Assembly (NCBI RefSeq): GCF_963678635.1
Contig: NW_026971241.1
Coordinates: 1 to 63,410 of the forward strand
Source: Symsagittifera roscoffensis
Taxonomy: Eukaryota > Xenacoelomorpha > Acoela > Convolutidae
Length of the DNA stretch: 63,410 bases
Direction of reading: 5' to 3'
Part shown: one piece after another, positions 11,801 through 23,682 of the stretch
Position numbering within the stretch: position 1 is the stretch's first letter
Layout of the letters: each line of letters starts with the position of its first letter
Position numbers and translations under genes: made by a program
The notes under the pieces: model-generated
Told to the model about the DNA's origin: nothing
Databases searched by the model: none
What the model saw: only the letters and a program-made list of their open reading frames with translations

Positions 11801-11838
11801 TAAAGGATTCACAAAGCCGGACCGCGACGACCACCTAG

Positions 11839-13458
11839 GGGGCAGGGTTGTGTGGTCTATTCTAGTTTCAGATTATTTGCATCGCGTGGGGGCGAATACG
11901 AACAGCGCTCAACGCACTCGCAGAAAGAGCACCCTGCGGGTGCTCTTTTTGCTCGAAAACTGTAAGTCGATTTAAATCTTTTAATTTACAAATTTTATCC
12001 TAATTTTAATTTTTTTTACTAGTTGTTCTTAGTTAAACTCCAATGATACCTCAAATCGTATTTCTGGCTGGCCATTTTTGTAAGTGACTCTGTGGTTCGA
12101 TCAGTTAACTACCAAATACATTTTGATTTACGAAATGGACTGTTTCAACGAAAACAAGTTTTCGGAAACAGTCCAAATTTTTAATTTTGATCCCAAATGA
12201 AAACAAAATGAAGTCAAATGCGTTGGTTAAACTAACGGATCCCAGCCCATGTCTTTGTGTTTATCAACTGTTCAAACACATAACAACTATATAAAAACTA
12301 AGTTAATAAAAAAATAAAACAAAACAAATAATCGAGAAAGAAATGAAAGTTTATCAAAAAAATATGCAAAAAATTCGATTAATTCTTTTTTGATTAGTCT
12401 TGAAAACCTCAGTTTCAAAAATATGATACTTAAGAGGTCCGTTTTGACGCGTTATTAGAGTTTAGGCACGTTTTGAGTTCGCAACCCACAATGAGCGATT
12501 AACTTTGATGTTTGTTTTACAAACACGGTTTTTTTCTACCACAATCAAAATTTCATTACTCTTGAACCACTTGAGTAAAATAGATGAAAATTTTTGCATC
12601 AGAACTAACTTGTCAAGGTTTATTGAGGTATATAAAAAATGTATCCAGTTAAATAGTTATTTTTTGGCTAATTTTTGAAAAAACTTATTAAATTTGAAAA
12701 AACAATTTTTTTTTAGATTTGGCGTTCAAAAAGTGCCTTCTATGATGGACCTGCAAAAAATTTGTTTTGAGGCCATAAGTTTGGCTCGTTAGTGTATACA
12801 AAATAGCTAATTGTTTATAATAAAAAAGTTTGGAAGAACTGTGATTTTTTGAAAAAAATAGAAAAAAACGTGAAAAAATCAGTTTTTGGCGGGAAAATTC
12901 TCAAAAAATCAAAAGTCAAGTTTTCTCTCTCTTTACTTCAATGAACTAATTCGGCCACGACAATCATTTTTTGTCATCAGTAAAAATGTCGAGAAATGAC
13001 CGGAACATTGATTTTTCTGAAATTTGACAAAAAAGTTCGCCAAAAAACATCAAAAATCTCGAAAAAATTGCAAAAAAAATTTTGCCAAAAAATACACCAT
13101 TCGACTCCCTCAACTGTGCTAGTGTCCAAAAAAAACATCACTTTTTCTCATTTTCTCAACCAAAATTGAGTTATTGGGGCATTTTTGAAAAAAATCGTGA
13201 TTTTGACCAAAAAAAACGCCTCTTTTTCCCCAAAAAGTGCAACTCATAACATTATTTCGGAAAAACGCCTTCCCAAGTTATATCTTAGAATTTTGTCCTC
13301 TACCTACATGCAAAGTTTGAAGAAATTTTATACTGCCGTTTTCGAGAACTTGAATAATTTTTTTCTTTTCCTAATTAGGTATTTTTTCTAGTTGACCGGC
13401 AAGGAAACCCTACCCTTGCCTAAAGGATTCACAAAGCCGGACCGCGACGACCACCTAG
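11839..13458 (+). repeat. Module M3, family B (variant)
   Basis: Complete, 1620 bases. H1 is at 11920-11952, H2 at 12136-12175 and H3 at 13398-13420. The left end matches M2 for its first 20 or so bases, but the segment between H1 and H2 (TTTAATTTACAAATTTTATCC) follows the M5/M27 pattern rather than that of M2. M3 is therefore an intermediate subtype or a mosaic. Confidence 0.8.
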
Positions 13459-15043
13459 ATGTTTTTGTGGCCCCGCTTTTTTAGTGACTTTTGACGAGTA
13501 GGTTCCGCTGGGGGCGGAGCAGGGGAACGCTAAACGCACTCGCAAAAAAGACCACCCTCCGGGTGCTCTTTTTTTGCTCGAAAGTCTTGTGAAACCATTT
13601 GGAACTGTAAGTATTGGAAGCAGTTACACACAAAACTTTATGTATCTTTGTGATCATAGTCACAAGTGGTTTTCGACAGCTTCTATAACTCAATCTTGAC
13701 ATGATCTATTTCTAAAATGGCCAGAATAAAGTGATTTTACGTTTTTCAATGATTCTTGAAAAGGACTGTCTCAACGAAAACAAGTTTTCGGAAACAGTCC
13801 TGGTAACTTATTTTTGATCTCGTTTTCGAGTCTATCGACTTTCAGTCGTAATTAGTAGGCTAACAGGACCTATATTAGGTATTAAAAAGATTGAGTTTGT
13901 ATCAAAAGCAAGAGATACAAAAACATGAAAAAAGTTCAAAAAATTTCAAAAATTTAAAAAATTTGAAAAAATTTTCCAAAAAACTTGATTTTTTGTTTTG
14001 TCATAAAATAACAAAAAATTGACGTAAAATGAACTTTCAATAGTCCATTTTGACTAATTTTTACGATTCAAGCACATTTTAACTTAATAACAACATTAAA
14101 AAAACCACTGGAAAGGGTGTTTTTCAGCAAACGCCCTTTTTGACCACACCTACGAAATTCATAACTTTTTATCTAACAAATATAGAGACCTCGGGTTTTT
14201 TGCATTGTAATGGGCATACTGAAGACTACCTCTCGCGTGCTGAAACGAACAATTTTTCTCTTTAATTTTTCCCGCAATTTCGAATTAGGGCGTTTTTTGG
14301 CTATTTTTGGTCCTTTTGGGCAGTAAAAAGTCAAACTTAGAGACAACTGTCAAAAAATCTGTTATCACATGATAGAGTCAACTTGCCATGGCGTACCAGA
14401 TAGTGTCCTGATTCAGACCAAAATTGCCCTCTAATTGTCCGTGGGGGGAGGAAATTGAAAATTTTTATTTTTGGCGGGAAAATTTGAAATTTTTCAAAAA
14501 AAAATTTACTCCACAGACAACGGTTTTAAACTAATGTTGGCATGGCACACAATTTATTGCTTCATAACTAGGGTCGATTTCTGCCGGGAACATTGATTTT
14601 TTAAAAAAATGACCAAAATTTTTGTTGCATTTTTTCAAAAAAATCAAAATTTTGAGAAAAAAAAGGTTTAAAAATCCTACATATTTAAGCTCCCCAAACT
14701 GTCTACTTTCATCCATTCCCTATCAATATAACCCATTTTCTCAACCAAAATCGAGTTATGGGGCCAAAAAGTCAAAAAACGTGAAAAAACGACATTTCAC
14801 GCCCATTTTCGCCCCAAAAGTACCACACATAATGTTTTTTCGGAAAAACGTCACAAGAGTTTTCGTCTTATCTCAAAAAGTTTCAGGGGAGTTGGCAAAA
14901 TTTCAGAGAGATCTGACCTACAGTTTTCGAGAACTTGACTTTTTCTGCAAGAAAAGAATAAAAGGTAAATGTTCCTTCGAACCGACGGGGCCCCCTTCCC
15001 CTGTCTCTACTGAACGCCGAAGCCGGATGCGGCGGCCACCTAG
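13459..15043 (+). repeat. Module M4, family A
   Basis: Complete, 1585 bases. The left end reads ATGTTT then TTGTGGCCCCGCT, not the TTGTCACTG start of M1. H1 is at 13542-13577 with one mismatch (GACC opposite GCTC), H2 at 13762-13801 and H3 at 14984-15005. It is nearly identical to M18 by eye, including the same H1 mismatch, yet its neighbours are B on both sides whereas M18 lies between G and A. Confidence 0.8.
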
Positions 15044-16667
15044 GGGCAGGGTTGTGTGGTTTTTTATTGTTTCAAGGTATTTGCATTGCGGGTAGGCGAA
15101 AAGGAACAGCGCTCAACGCACTCGCAGAACGAGCACCCTGCGGGTGCTCTTTTTGCTCGAAAACTAAGTCAAATTAAATCTTTTAATTTACATAATTTGT
15201 CCTAATTTCAATTTTTTTTACTAGTTGTTCAAAGATAAACTCCCATGATACCTCAAATTGTATTCCTGTCAGGGCATTTTTTAAAAGTCACTCTGTGGCT
15301 TGATCAATTAACTACCAAATACAGTTTGATTTACGAAATGGACTGTTTCAACGAAAACAAGTTTTCGGAAACAGTCCAAATTTGTAATTATGATCCCAAA
15401 TAAAAACAAAGAGAAATCTAATGCATTGGCTAAACTAACACAACCCAGCCCTTGTCTTTTTATTTGTCGACTGTTCAAACACATAACAACAATGTTAAAA
15501 ACTAAGTTATTAAAATTAAAACAAAACAAATAATCGAGAAAGAAATGAAAGTTTATCATAAAAGTATGCAAAAATTCGATTAGTTATTTTTGCTTTGTCA
15601 TGAAAACCTCAGTTTCAACAAAATGATACTTGAGAGTCCAGTTTTGACGCGTTACTACAGCTCAGGTACGTTTTGAATTCGCAACCCACAATGATCGATT
15701 AACTTTGATGTTTGTTTTACAAACATGGTTTTTTTTACCACAATCAAATTTCATAACTTTTGAACCACTCGAGTAAAACAGATGAAATTTTTTGCATCAG
15801 AACTAATTTATCAAGGGTTTTTGACGTATATAATAAATGTATCCAGTTATTTAGTTGTTTTTTGGAAAATTTTTGAAAAAAAATTAAAAATTTTGAAAAA
15901 TTAATTTTTTTTTCAGATTTGGCGTTCAAAAAGTGCCTCCTATGATGGGCCAGCAAAAAATTTGTTTTGAGGCCATAAGTTTGTCTCATTAGAGTATACA
16001 AACTGGCAAAATGTTTATAACAAAAAAGTTTAGAGGAACAGTGATTTTTTGAAAAAAAGAGAAAAAAACGTGAAAAAATCAGTTTTTGGCGGGAAAATTC
16101 TCAAAAAATCAAAAATCAAGTTTTCTCTCTCCTTACTCCAATAAATTAATTCGGCCACGACAATCATTTTTTGTGATCAGTAAAAATGTCGAAAAACGAC
16201 CGCAACATTGACTTTTTTGAAATTTGACAAAAAACTTCAAAAAAACCGCAAAAAAACATCAAAAATCTCGAAAATATTGCAGACAAAATTTTGCCAAAAA
16301 ATACACCATTCGACTCCCTCAACTGTGCTAGTGTCCAAAAAAAACATCACTTTTTCGCATTTTCTCAACCAAAATTGAGTTATTGGGGCATTTTTGAAAA
16401 AAATCGTGATTTCGACCAAAAAAAACGCCCCTTTTTCCCCAAAAAGTGCAACTCATAACATTATTTCGGAAAAACGCCTTCCCAAGTTATATCTTAGAAT
16501 TTTGTCCTCTACCTACATGCAAAGTTTGAAGAAATTCTATACTGCCGTTTTCGAGAACTTGAATAATTTTTTTATTTTCCTAATTAGGTATTTTTTCTAG
16601 TTGACCGGCAAGGAAACCCTACCCTTGCCTAAAGGATTCACAAAGCCGGACCGCGACGACCACCTAG
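15044..16667 (+). repeat. Module M5, family B
   Basis: Complete, 1624 bases. The left end has one G fewer than other B modules (CTAG GGGCAGGG). H1 is at 15124-15156 (one A-to-C change in the arm), H2 at 15339-15378 and H3 at 16607-16629. It is nearly identical to M27, sharing the unusual GTGTGGTTTTTTATTG start, although M27 lies between E and D modules more than 40 kb away. Confidence 0.8.
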
Positions 16668-18290
16668 GGGGCAGGGTTGTGTGGTATATTCTCTACTTTA
16701 GTTATTTGCATCGCGTGGGGAAGAATACGAACAGCGCTCAACGCACTCGCAGAAAGAGCACCCTGCGGGTGCTCTTTTTGCTCGAGAACTGTAAGTCGAT
16801 TTAAATCTTACATAATTCGTCCGAAATTTAACTTTTTTTCTAGTTGTTCTCAGTTAAACTCCCATGATACCTCAAATTGTATTCCTGGAAGGGCATTTTT
16901 ATAATTCACTCTGTGGCTCGATCAATTAACTACCAAATACGTTTTGATTTACGAAATGGACTGTTTCAACGAAAACAAGTTTTCGGAAACAGTCCAAATT
17001 TTAAATTATGATCCCAAATACAAACAAAGAGAAATCTAATGGGTTGGTTAAACTTACAGAGCCCAGCCCATGTCTTTGTGTTTATTGACTGTTCAAACAC
17101 ATAACAACTATGTTAAAAACAATATTATTAAAATAAAAACAAAACAAATAATCGAGAAAGAAATTTAAGTTTATCAAAAAAATATGCAAAAAAAAAATCA
17201 CTTATTTTTTTTTTAAGTATCACAAAAACCTCAGTTTGAAAAAGATGATACCTGAGAGGCCTGTTTTGACGCGTTACTCCAGTTTAGGCACGTTTTGACT
17301 TCGCAACTCACAATGATCGATTAACTTTTACGTTTGTTTTACAAACACGCTTTTTTTACCACAATCAAAATTTCATTACTTCTAAACCTCTTGAACAAAT
17401 TGATGAAAATTTTTGCATCAAAACTAACTTGTCAAGGGTTTTTGAGGTATATAAAAATTGTCTCCAGTTAAATAATGATTTTTGGCTAATTTTTGAAAAA
17501 AAATTAAAAAATTTGACAAAAAAAAATTTTTTTTTTCAGATTTGGCGATCAAAAAGTGCCTTCTATGATGGACCAGCAAAAAATTTGTTTTTAGGTCATA
17601 AGTTTGGCTCACTAGGGTATACAAACTGGCAAAATGTTTATAATAAAAAAGTTAAGAAGAACAGTGATTTTTTGAAAAAAAAAGAAAAAAACGTAAAAAA
17701 ATCAATTTTTGGCGGGAAAATTCTCAAAAAATCAAAAATCAAGTTTTCTCTCTCTTTACTCCAATGAATTAATTCGGCCACGACAATCATTTTTTGTGAT
17801 CAGTAAAAATGTCGAAAAACGACCGGAACATTGACTTTTTTGAAATTTGACAAAAAACTTCAAAAAAACCGCAAAAAAACATCAAAAATCTCGAAAAAAT
17901 TGCTGAAAAAATTTTGGCAAACAATACACCATTCGATTCCCTTAACTGTGCTTGTGTCCAAAAAAAACATCACTTTTTCGCATTTTCTCAACCAAAATTG
18001 ATTTATTGGGGCATTTTTGAAAAAAATCGTGATTTTGACCAAAAAAAACGCCCCTTTTTCCCCAAAAAGTGCAACTCATAACATTATTTCGGAAAAACGC
18101 CTTCCCAAGTTATATCTTAGAATTTTGTCCTCTACCTACATGCAAAGTTTGAAGAAATTCTATACTGCCGTTTTCGAGAACTTGAATAATTTTTTTTTTT
18201 TCCTATTTAGGTATTTTTTCTAGTTGACCGGCAAGGAAACCCTACCCTTGCCTAAAGGATTCACAAAGCCGGACCGCGACGACCACCTAG
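16668..18290 (+). repeat. Module M6, family B
   Basis: Complete, 1623 bases. H1 is at 16749-16781, H2 at 16957-16996 and H3 at 18230-18252. It is very close to M20: both carry ATTGATTTATTGGGGC and a long T run before CCTATTTAGG near the right end. Its right neighbour is family C, that of M20 is family F. Confidence 0.8.
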
Positions 18291-19921
18291 AGGTTTTTGT
18301 GGCCCCGCTGTATTCTTGACTTTTGAGGAGAAGGTTCCGCGGGGGGCGGAGCAGGGGAACGCTTAACGCACTCGCAAAAGGAGCACCCTTCGGGTGCTCT
18401 TTTTTGCTCGAAAGTTTTCTTAACGGTATCTGATGAACTTTGTAAGGTGTCACAAAAGCAACAACACAAAACGTTCTGTATGTGATTAGAAAAGGTCAAA
18501 AAAAATTTTCTCATACTTTCAATGACTGAATCTACACCTGATCAGTCTCTAGAGAACTGTAAACCAAAGTAACTTATGTTTTTCAGTGATTCATGAAGAG
18601 GACCGTTCCAACGAAAACAAGTTTTCGGAAACAGTCCTAATATTTTTCTTGGAGCTCATTTTCAAGTACGTGGACTTTCAGTTGTGACTAATACCTGAAT
18701 TAGACTTGGAATTTGTCCCAAAAAAAATAAGTTTGTCTCAAATTGATTAGAAGCAATAGAAAAAAAAAACATTTTTTTTTTATTTTATAAAAATACTTGA
18801 GTTAGAAACGTGAAAAATCCTTTTTTTCAAAAAGTCATAAAAAGTAGTTCAATTTGCATTAAATTACCAAACTACAATATATGAACCAGTTCAGATTGGT
18901 TTTCATCAACAAAGCCGTAAAATTTCCATATTCAGAGAAAAGGCAAAAAAACACCTTTTTGGTTAACTGAAAAAGGTAGATAAATCGGATAAAGTCGTCT
19001 TCAAACCTATAGGACCGAAAAATGATCTAATTGAGGTATATATGTAGTGTCCCTTGTAAGGTCACATGCAAAAAGGTGAAACAATTGGGGTGGCCACTTC
19101 AGAAAACAAGACTTTTTTTCGGACTTTGGCCATTTTTTTTTGTAGTAAAGTAGTAGTAAGTTACCAGAGAAAAAAAGTTGTAAAAACCAAAATTTTTATC
19201 CAATTTTGACATTTAAATACTCTATACCTACTAAAATGACTATGGCAAGCTCAAATATGCCATCAAAACTCATTTTTTCTCACTTTTTAAAATTTTTGTT
19301 TTTTGGATATAAAATGTTGAGTCAGAAACGTGAAAAATCAGTTTTTTTTCAAAAAGTCAAAAAAAGTTGTTCCAATAATTTTGTTTCACTAAAACACACT
19401 TTTTCAGCTTGTTCAGAATGGTTTTCATGTTTAAAGCTGAAACTTTACACATTTTGAGAAAAGTGGAAAAAACACCTTTTTAGTTACAAAAAAACCATCA
19501 TTTTTGTTGCAGTTTTTGAAATAACTCAAAATTTTGAGAGGAAAATTTTTTCTCAAACTTTTATATTTGGGCTCCCCAAACAGTCTACTTTCATCTATTC
19601 CTCGTCAATATACCCCATTTTTTGAACCAAAACAGAGTTAATAGGTGATTTTTATCGAAAAACGTGTTTTTTACCATTTTTGCCCCCCATTTCCCTCTAT
19701 AAGTCAACACATAACAAAATTTTGGCAAAACGGGGCAAAAGTGTATCCTTAGAATTTCAATACGGGGCTGCATGCAAAAAATTAGGGAATTCTGACCTCC
19801 AGTTTTCGAGAACACGACTTATTCTGCACGAAAGGTAATATAGGTAAATGTTCTTTCGAACCGACGGGGCCCCTTCCCCTGTCTCTGCTGAACGCCAAAG
19901 CCGGACGCGGCGGCCACCTAG
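18291..19921 (+). repeat. Module M7, family C
   Basis: Complete, 1631 bases. The left end reads AGGTTT then TTGTGGCCCCGCTG. H1 is at 18374-18407 with loop TTC, H2 at 18599-18638 (two mismatches in the outer stem, inner CGAAAA/TTTTCG intact) and H3 at 19863-19883. The body differs from family A and holds two related sub-blocks (TGAGTCAGAAACGTG repeated), but the last 80 or so bases match family A almost exactly. Confidence 0.8.
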
Positions 19922-21552
19922 TTGTCACTGTGGCCCCGCTTTTTTAGTGACTTTTGACGAGTGGGTTCCGCGGGGGGCGGAGCAGGGGAACGCTTAACGC
20001 ACTCGCAAAAGGAGCACCCTTCGGGTGCTCTTTTTTGCTCGAAAGTTTTCTGAAACGGTATCTGATGAACTTTGTAAGGTGTCACAAAAGCAACAACACA
20101 AAACATTCTGTATGTGATTAGAAAAGATCGAAAAAGGTTTCTCATACTTTCAATGACTGAATCTACACCTGATCAGTCTCTAGAGAACTCTAAACCAAAG
20201 TAACTTATGTTTTTCAGTGATTCATGAAGAGGACCGTTCCAACGAAAACAAGTTTTCGGAAACAGTCCTCATATTTTTTTTCGAAGCCATTGTCAAGTAC
20301 GTGGACTTTCAATTGTTACTAATAGCTGAATTGGACTTGGAATTTGTCACAAAGAGGTTAAGTTTGTCTCAAATTGATTAGAAGCAAAAGAAAAAATAAA
20401 AAAAATTTTTATTTGGAAAAAAAAAGTTGAGTCAGAAACGTGAAAAACCCCTTTTTTCAAGATTCATAAAAAGTAACTCCAATTAGCTTAAATCACTAGG
20501 CTACAAAATATGAACCTGTTCAGAATGGTTTTCATGACCAAAGCCGTAAAATTTCGATATTTAGAGAAAAGGCAAAAAAAAACATCTTTTTGGTTAACTC
20601 AAAAAGGTAGATAAATCGGGTAAAGTCGTCTTCAAACCTATAGGATCGAAAAGTGATCTATATAGGGTATATATGTAGTGTCCTTGTTAGGTAGCATGCA
20701 AAAAAAAATAGAACAGTTTTGTTGGCCACTTCCGATATTAATACTTTTTTTTGAAATTTGGCCATTTTTATTTGTAGTAAAATAGTAGTAAAATAGCCGA
20801 GAAAAAAAACTGTAAAAACCAAAATTTTTATCCAATTTTGACGTTTAAATACTCTATACCTACTAAAATGGCTATGGCAAGCTCAAATATGCCATCAAAA
20901 CTCATTTTTTCTCACTTTTTAAAATTTTTGTTTTTTTGATAAACAATGTTGAGTCAGAAACGTGAAAAATCAATTTTTTTCAAAAAGTCAAAATAAAGTG
21001 TTCCAATCAATTTGTTTCAATAAAACACACTTTATGAACCTGTTCAGAATGGGTTTTTGGGTTAAAGCCGAAAATTCACCCATTTTGAGAAAAGTGGAAA
21101 AAACACCTTTTTAGTTACAAAAAAACCATCATTTTTGTTGCAGTTTTTGAAAAAACTCAAATTTTTGAGAGAAAAATTTTTTCTCAAACCTTTATATTTA
21201 GGTTCCCCAAACAGTCTACTTTCATCCATTCCTTGTCAATATACCCCATTTTTTGAACCAAAACAGAGTTACTAGGTGATTTTTATCAAAAATCGTGTTT
21301 TTTACCATTTTTGCCCCCCATTTCCCTCTATAAGTCAACACATAACAAAATTTTGGCAAAACGGGGCAAAAGTGTATCCTTAGAATTTCAATACGGGGCT
21401 GCATGCAAAAAATTAGGGAATTCTGACCTCCAGTTTTCGAGAACACGACTTATTCTGCATGAAAAGGGTAAAAGGTAAATGTTCCTTCGAACCGACGGGG
21501 CCCCTTCCCCTGTCTCTGCTGAACGCCAAAGCCGGACGCGGCGGCCACCTAG
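19922..21552 (+). repeat. Module M8, family C
   Basis: Complete, 1631 bases. The left end is the TTGTCACTG type, unlike M7. H1 is at 20005-20038, H2 at 20230-20269 and H3 at 21494-21514. The body is close to M15. The two internal sub-blocks begin ATCCAATTTTGACGTTTAA and are diverged. No coding potential seen. Confidence 0.8.
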
Positions 21553-21604
21553 TTGTCACTGTGGCCCCGCTATATCAGTGACTTTTGACAAGTAGGTTCC
21601 GCAC

Positions 21605-21620
21605 GGGGGGGGGGGGGGGG
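21605..21620 (+). repeat. Poly-G run of 16 in the left end of M9
   Basis: A mononucleotide G run replaces the CGCGGGGGGCGG of A and C modules. In the sister module M28 the same place (59307-59315) has 9 G, so it is length-variable between otherwise near-identical copies. Confidence 0.8.
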
Positions 21621-23100
21621 TGGAGCAGGGGAACGCTAAACGCACTCGCAAAAAGGAGCACCCTCCGGGTGCTCTTTTTTTGCTCGAAAGTCTTGAGAAA
21701 CGATTTGGAACTGTGAGTATTGGAAGCAGTTAAAGAATAAAACTTTCTGCATCTTTGTTCTCATAGTCACAAGTGGTTTTCGACAGCTTCTACAAAACAA
21801 GTTTGACATGATCTATCTCTAAATTAGCCTAAATAAAGAGATTTTAGTTTTTTCAATGATTCTTGAAGAGGACTGTCTCAACGAAAACAAGTTTTCGGAA
21901 ACAGTCCTGGTGACTTAGTTTTGATCTCATTTTTGGGTCTATTGACTTCCAATTAGGATTAGCAGGCTAACGGAACCTATATTATGTCCTAAAAAGATTG
22001 GGTTTGCTTCAAAAAAATCAAAAGCAAGAGAAAAAAAAACATTTGAAAAATTTTAAAAATTTCAAAAAATTAAAAAATGGGAAAAAATTGTTCCAAAAAA
22101 CTTGATTTTTTGTTTTGTCATAAAATAACAAGGAATTGACGTAAAATGACCTTTCAATAGTCCATTTTGACTAGTTTTCACGATTCAAGCACATTTTAAC
22201 TTAATAACAACCTTCAAAAACTCACTGGAAAGGTTGTTTTTCGGCAAACGCCCTTTTTGACCACACCTATGAAATCCATAACTTTTTATCTAACAAGTAT
22301 AGAGACTTCGGGTTTTTTGTATTGTATTAGGCATCCTCGAGTCTACCTGTCGCGTGCTAAAACGAACAATTTTTTTTTTTAATTTATCCCGCAATTTCGA
22401 AATAGGGCGGTTTTTGGCAATTTTTGGTCCTTTTTAGTCAAAAAAGTCAAATTTACAGACATCTGTCAAAAAAACTGTTATCACATGATAAAAGCAGCTG
22501 GCCACTGCAAATCAAATAATGTCCTGAGTGAGACAAAAATTGCCCTCTAATTGTCCGTGGGGGGAGGAAATTGAAAATTTTTATTTTTGGCGGGAAAATT
22601 TGAAATTTTTCAAAAAAACATTTACTCTGCAGACAACAGCCTTAGACTAATGTTGGCATGACACGCATTTTTTGCCTTCATAATAAGGGTTGATTTCTGC
22701 CGGGAACATTGATTTTTCAAAAAAAATACCAAAATTTTTGTTGCATTTTTTCAAAAAAATCAAATTTTTGACAAAAATCAAAATTCCAAATCCTACATAT
22801 TTAAGCTCCTCAAACAGTCTACTTTCGTCCATTCCCCATCAATATACCCCATTTTCTCAAGCAAAGTTGAGTTATTGATTCATTTTCAAGGAAAAACGTG
22901 ATTTTTTAAGTTTTTCACACCCAAAAGCGTCTGACACACCCCGAAGGACCACTTTTTTTTCCCAACAGCCCCCATTTTTGTCAGTTTTGTACCAATAGGG
23001 GGTTGCATGCCAAAAGTTAGCCAATTCGTACCTGCCATTTTCTAGATCTCGTATAATTCTGAGCTTTTTAACAATAGGTTAACGTAAAGATTTACGAAAC

Positions 23101-23123
23101 GGCCAGGGACCCTACCCTCGGCC
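23101..23123 (+). other. H3 hairpin, family D form
   Basis: GGCC-A-GGG pairs with CCC-TC-GGCC; the loop is ACCCTA. It is followed by TAAATGAA and, 30 bases on, CACCTAG. Only M9 and M28 carry this form. Confidence 0.7.
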
Positions 23124-23152
23124 TAAATGAACAGAGAAGCCCACGCGGACGC

Positions 23153-23171
23153 CCACCTAGATCTTTCAGGT
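23153..23171 (+). other. Junction site: CCACCTAG, 6-base spacer, CAGGT
   Basis: Type example of a module boundary. CCACCTAG ends M9, ATCTTT is the variable spacer and CAGGT opens M10. ACCT and AGGT form short inverted arms around the spacer. Other spacers at equivalent places are CCGGT, CACAAT, CACCCT, ATAGGT, ATGTTT, AGGTTT, TTGT and GGGG. A dyad around a variable core resembles a recombination site, but arms this short could also be chance. Confidence 0.5.
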
Positions 23172-23287
23172 CTGCGTCCCACCCGCCCTCCGTGACTTAT
23201 CTTGCTTTCGAGAAAAGTTTTTTCTTTCACCTTTACCCCATCTCAGGTCAGTTACTCTTGAAAAAAGTCCTTCTTGAAACGTTCGCA

Positions 23288-23319
23288 TTCACTTTGCCCC
23301 CTACGGGCGCAATGGTGAA
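23288..23319 (+). other. H1 hairpin, family E form
   Basis: TTCACTTTGCCCCC and GGGCGCAATGGTGAA pair imperfectly around TAC. The place and GC-rich tip match H1 in other families, though the sequence differs from the GAGCACCC type. Confidence 0.55.
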
Positions 23320-23639
23320 GCCCATTTTTTCTTCTCACTGAACTTCTTCTCCGAACAGTTCCCATATAAAATTACTATGGTTTTATCTGAAATTTGCCGT
23401 GTCCAGCTGCGACTCCGACTTTTTTCACGTCACTGGTGTTCCAACAACAGGACCACATGAGATTCCCATTCAGAAACTGTCTCAATTTTGAAAATACTGA
23501 TGTGATTTTTTTTTTGCCGTTTTTCGCAAAATAAACTAATTACATCATTCGAATTAAAAAAAAATTCCGAAAAACACTTAAAGATAGCAAGACATTATTG
23601 TGACTGTCGTCTATATCTGTTCTCTTTGTTGGAGGTCAA

Positions 23640-23682
23640 TGATGCTCCCTAAGTGGGACCACAAGGGTCCCAGGGAGCATCA
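23640..23682 (+). other. H2 hairpin, family E form
   Basis: The outer stem TGATGCTCCCT/AGGGAGCATCA has 11 perfect pairs. An unpaired AAGT sits on the 5' side, then the inner stem GGGACC/GGGTCCC closes the loop ACAA. The topology (outer stem, 5'-side bulge, inner stem) matches H2 in families A-D, F and G despite unrelated sequence. Confidence 0.75.

Larger units (their letters stand above)
10215..11838 (+). repeat. Module M2, family B
   Basis: Complete, 1624 bases. The left end reads GGGG then CAGGGTTGTGTGG. H1 is at 10296-10328 (loop TGC), H2 at 10503-10542 with a fully paired outer stem, and H3 at 11778-11800 (GGCAAGG/CCTTGCC). It resembles M6, M20 and M29 closely. The right half is recognisably related to family A (CTCAACCAAAAT, CATAA, then CGGAAAAACG in the same order), so A and B share an ancestor. 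Confidence 0.8.
21553..23160 (+). repeat. Module M9, family D
   Basis: Complete, 1608 bases. The left end is the TTGTCACTG type with a 16-G run at 21605-21620. H1 is at 21648-21683, H2 at 21869-21908 and H3 at 23101-23123. The left half follows family A; from about 22860 the sequence is unique to D (CACACCCAAAAGCG, then CCCCGAAGGACC) and leads to the D form of H3. It is nearly identical to M28, whose G run is only 9 long. Confidence 0.8.
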
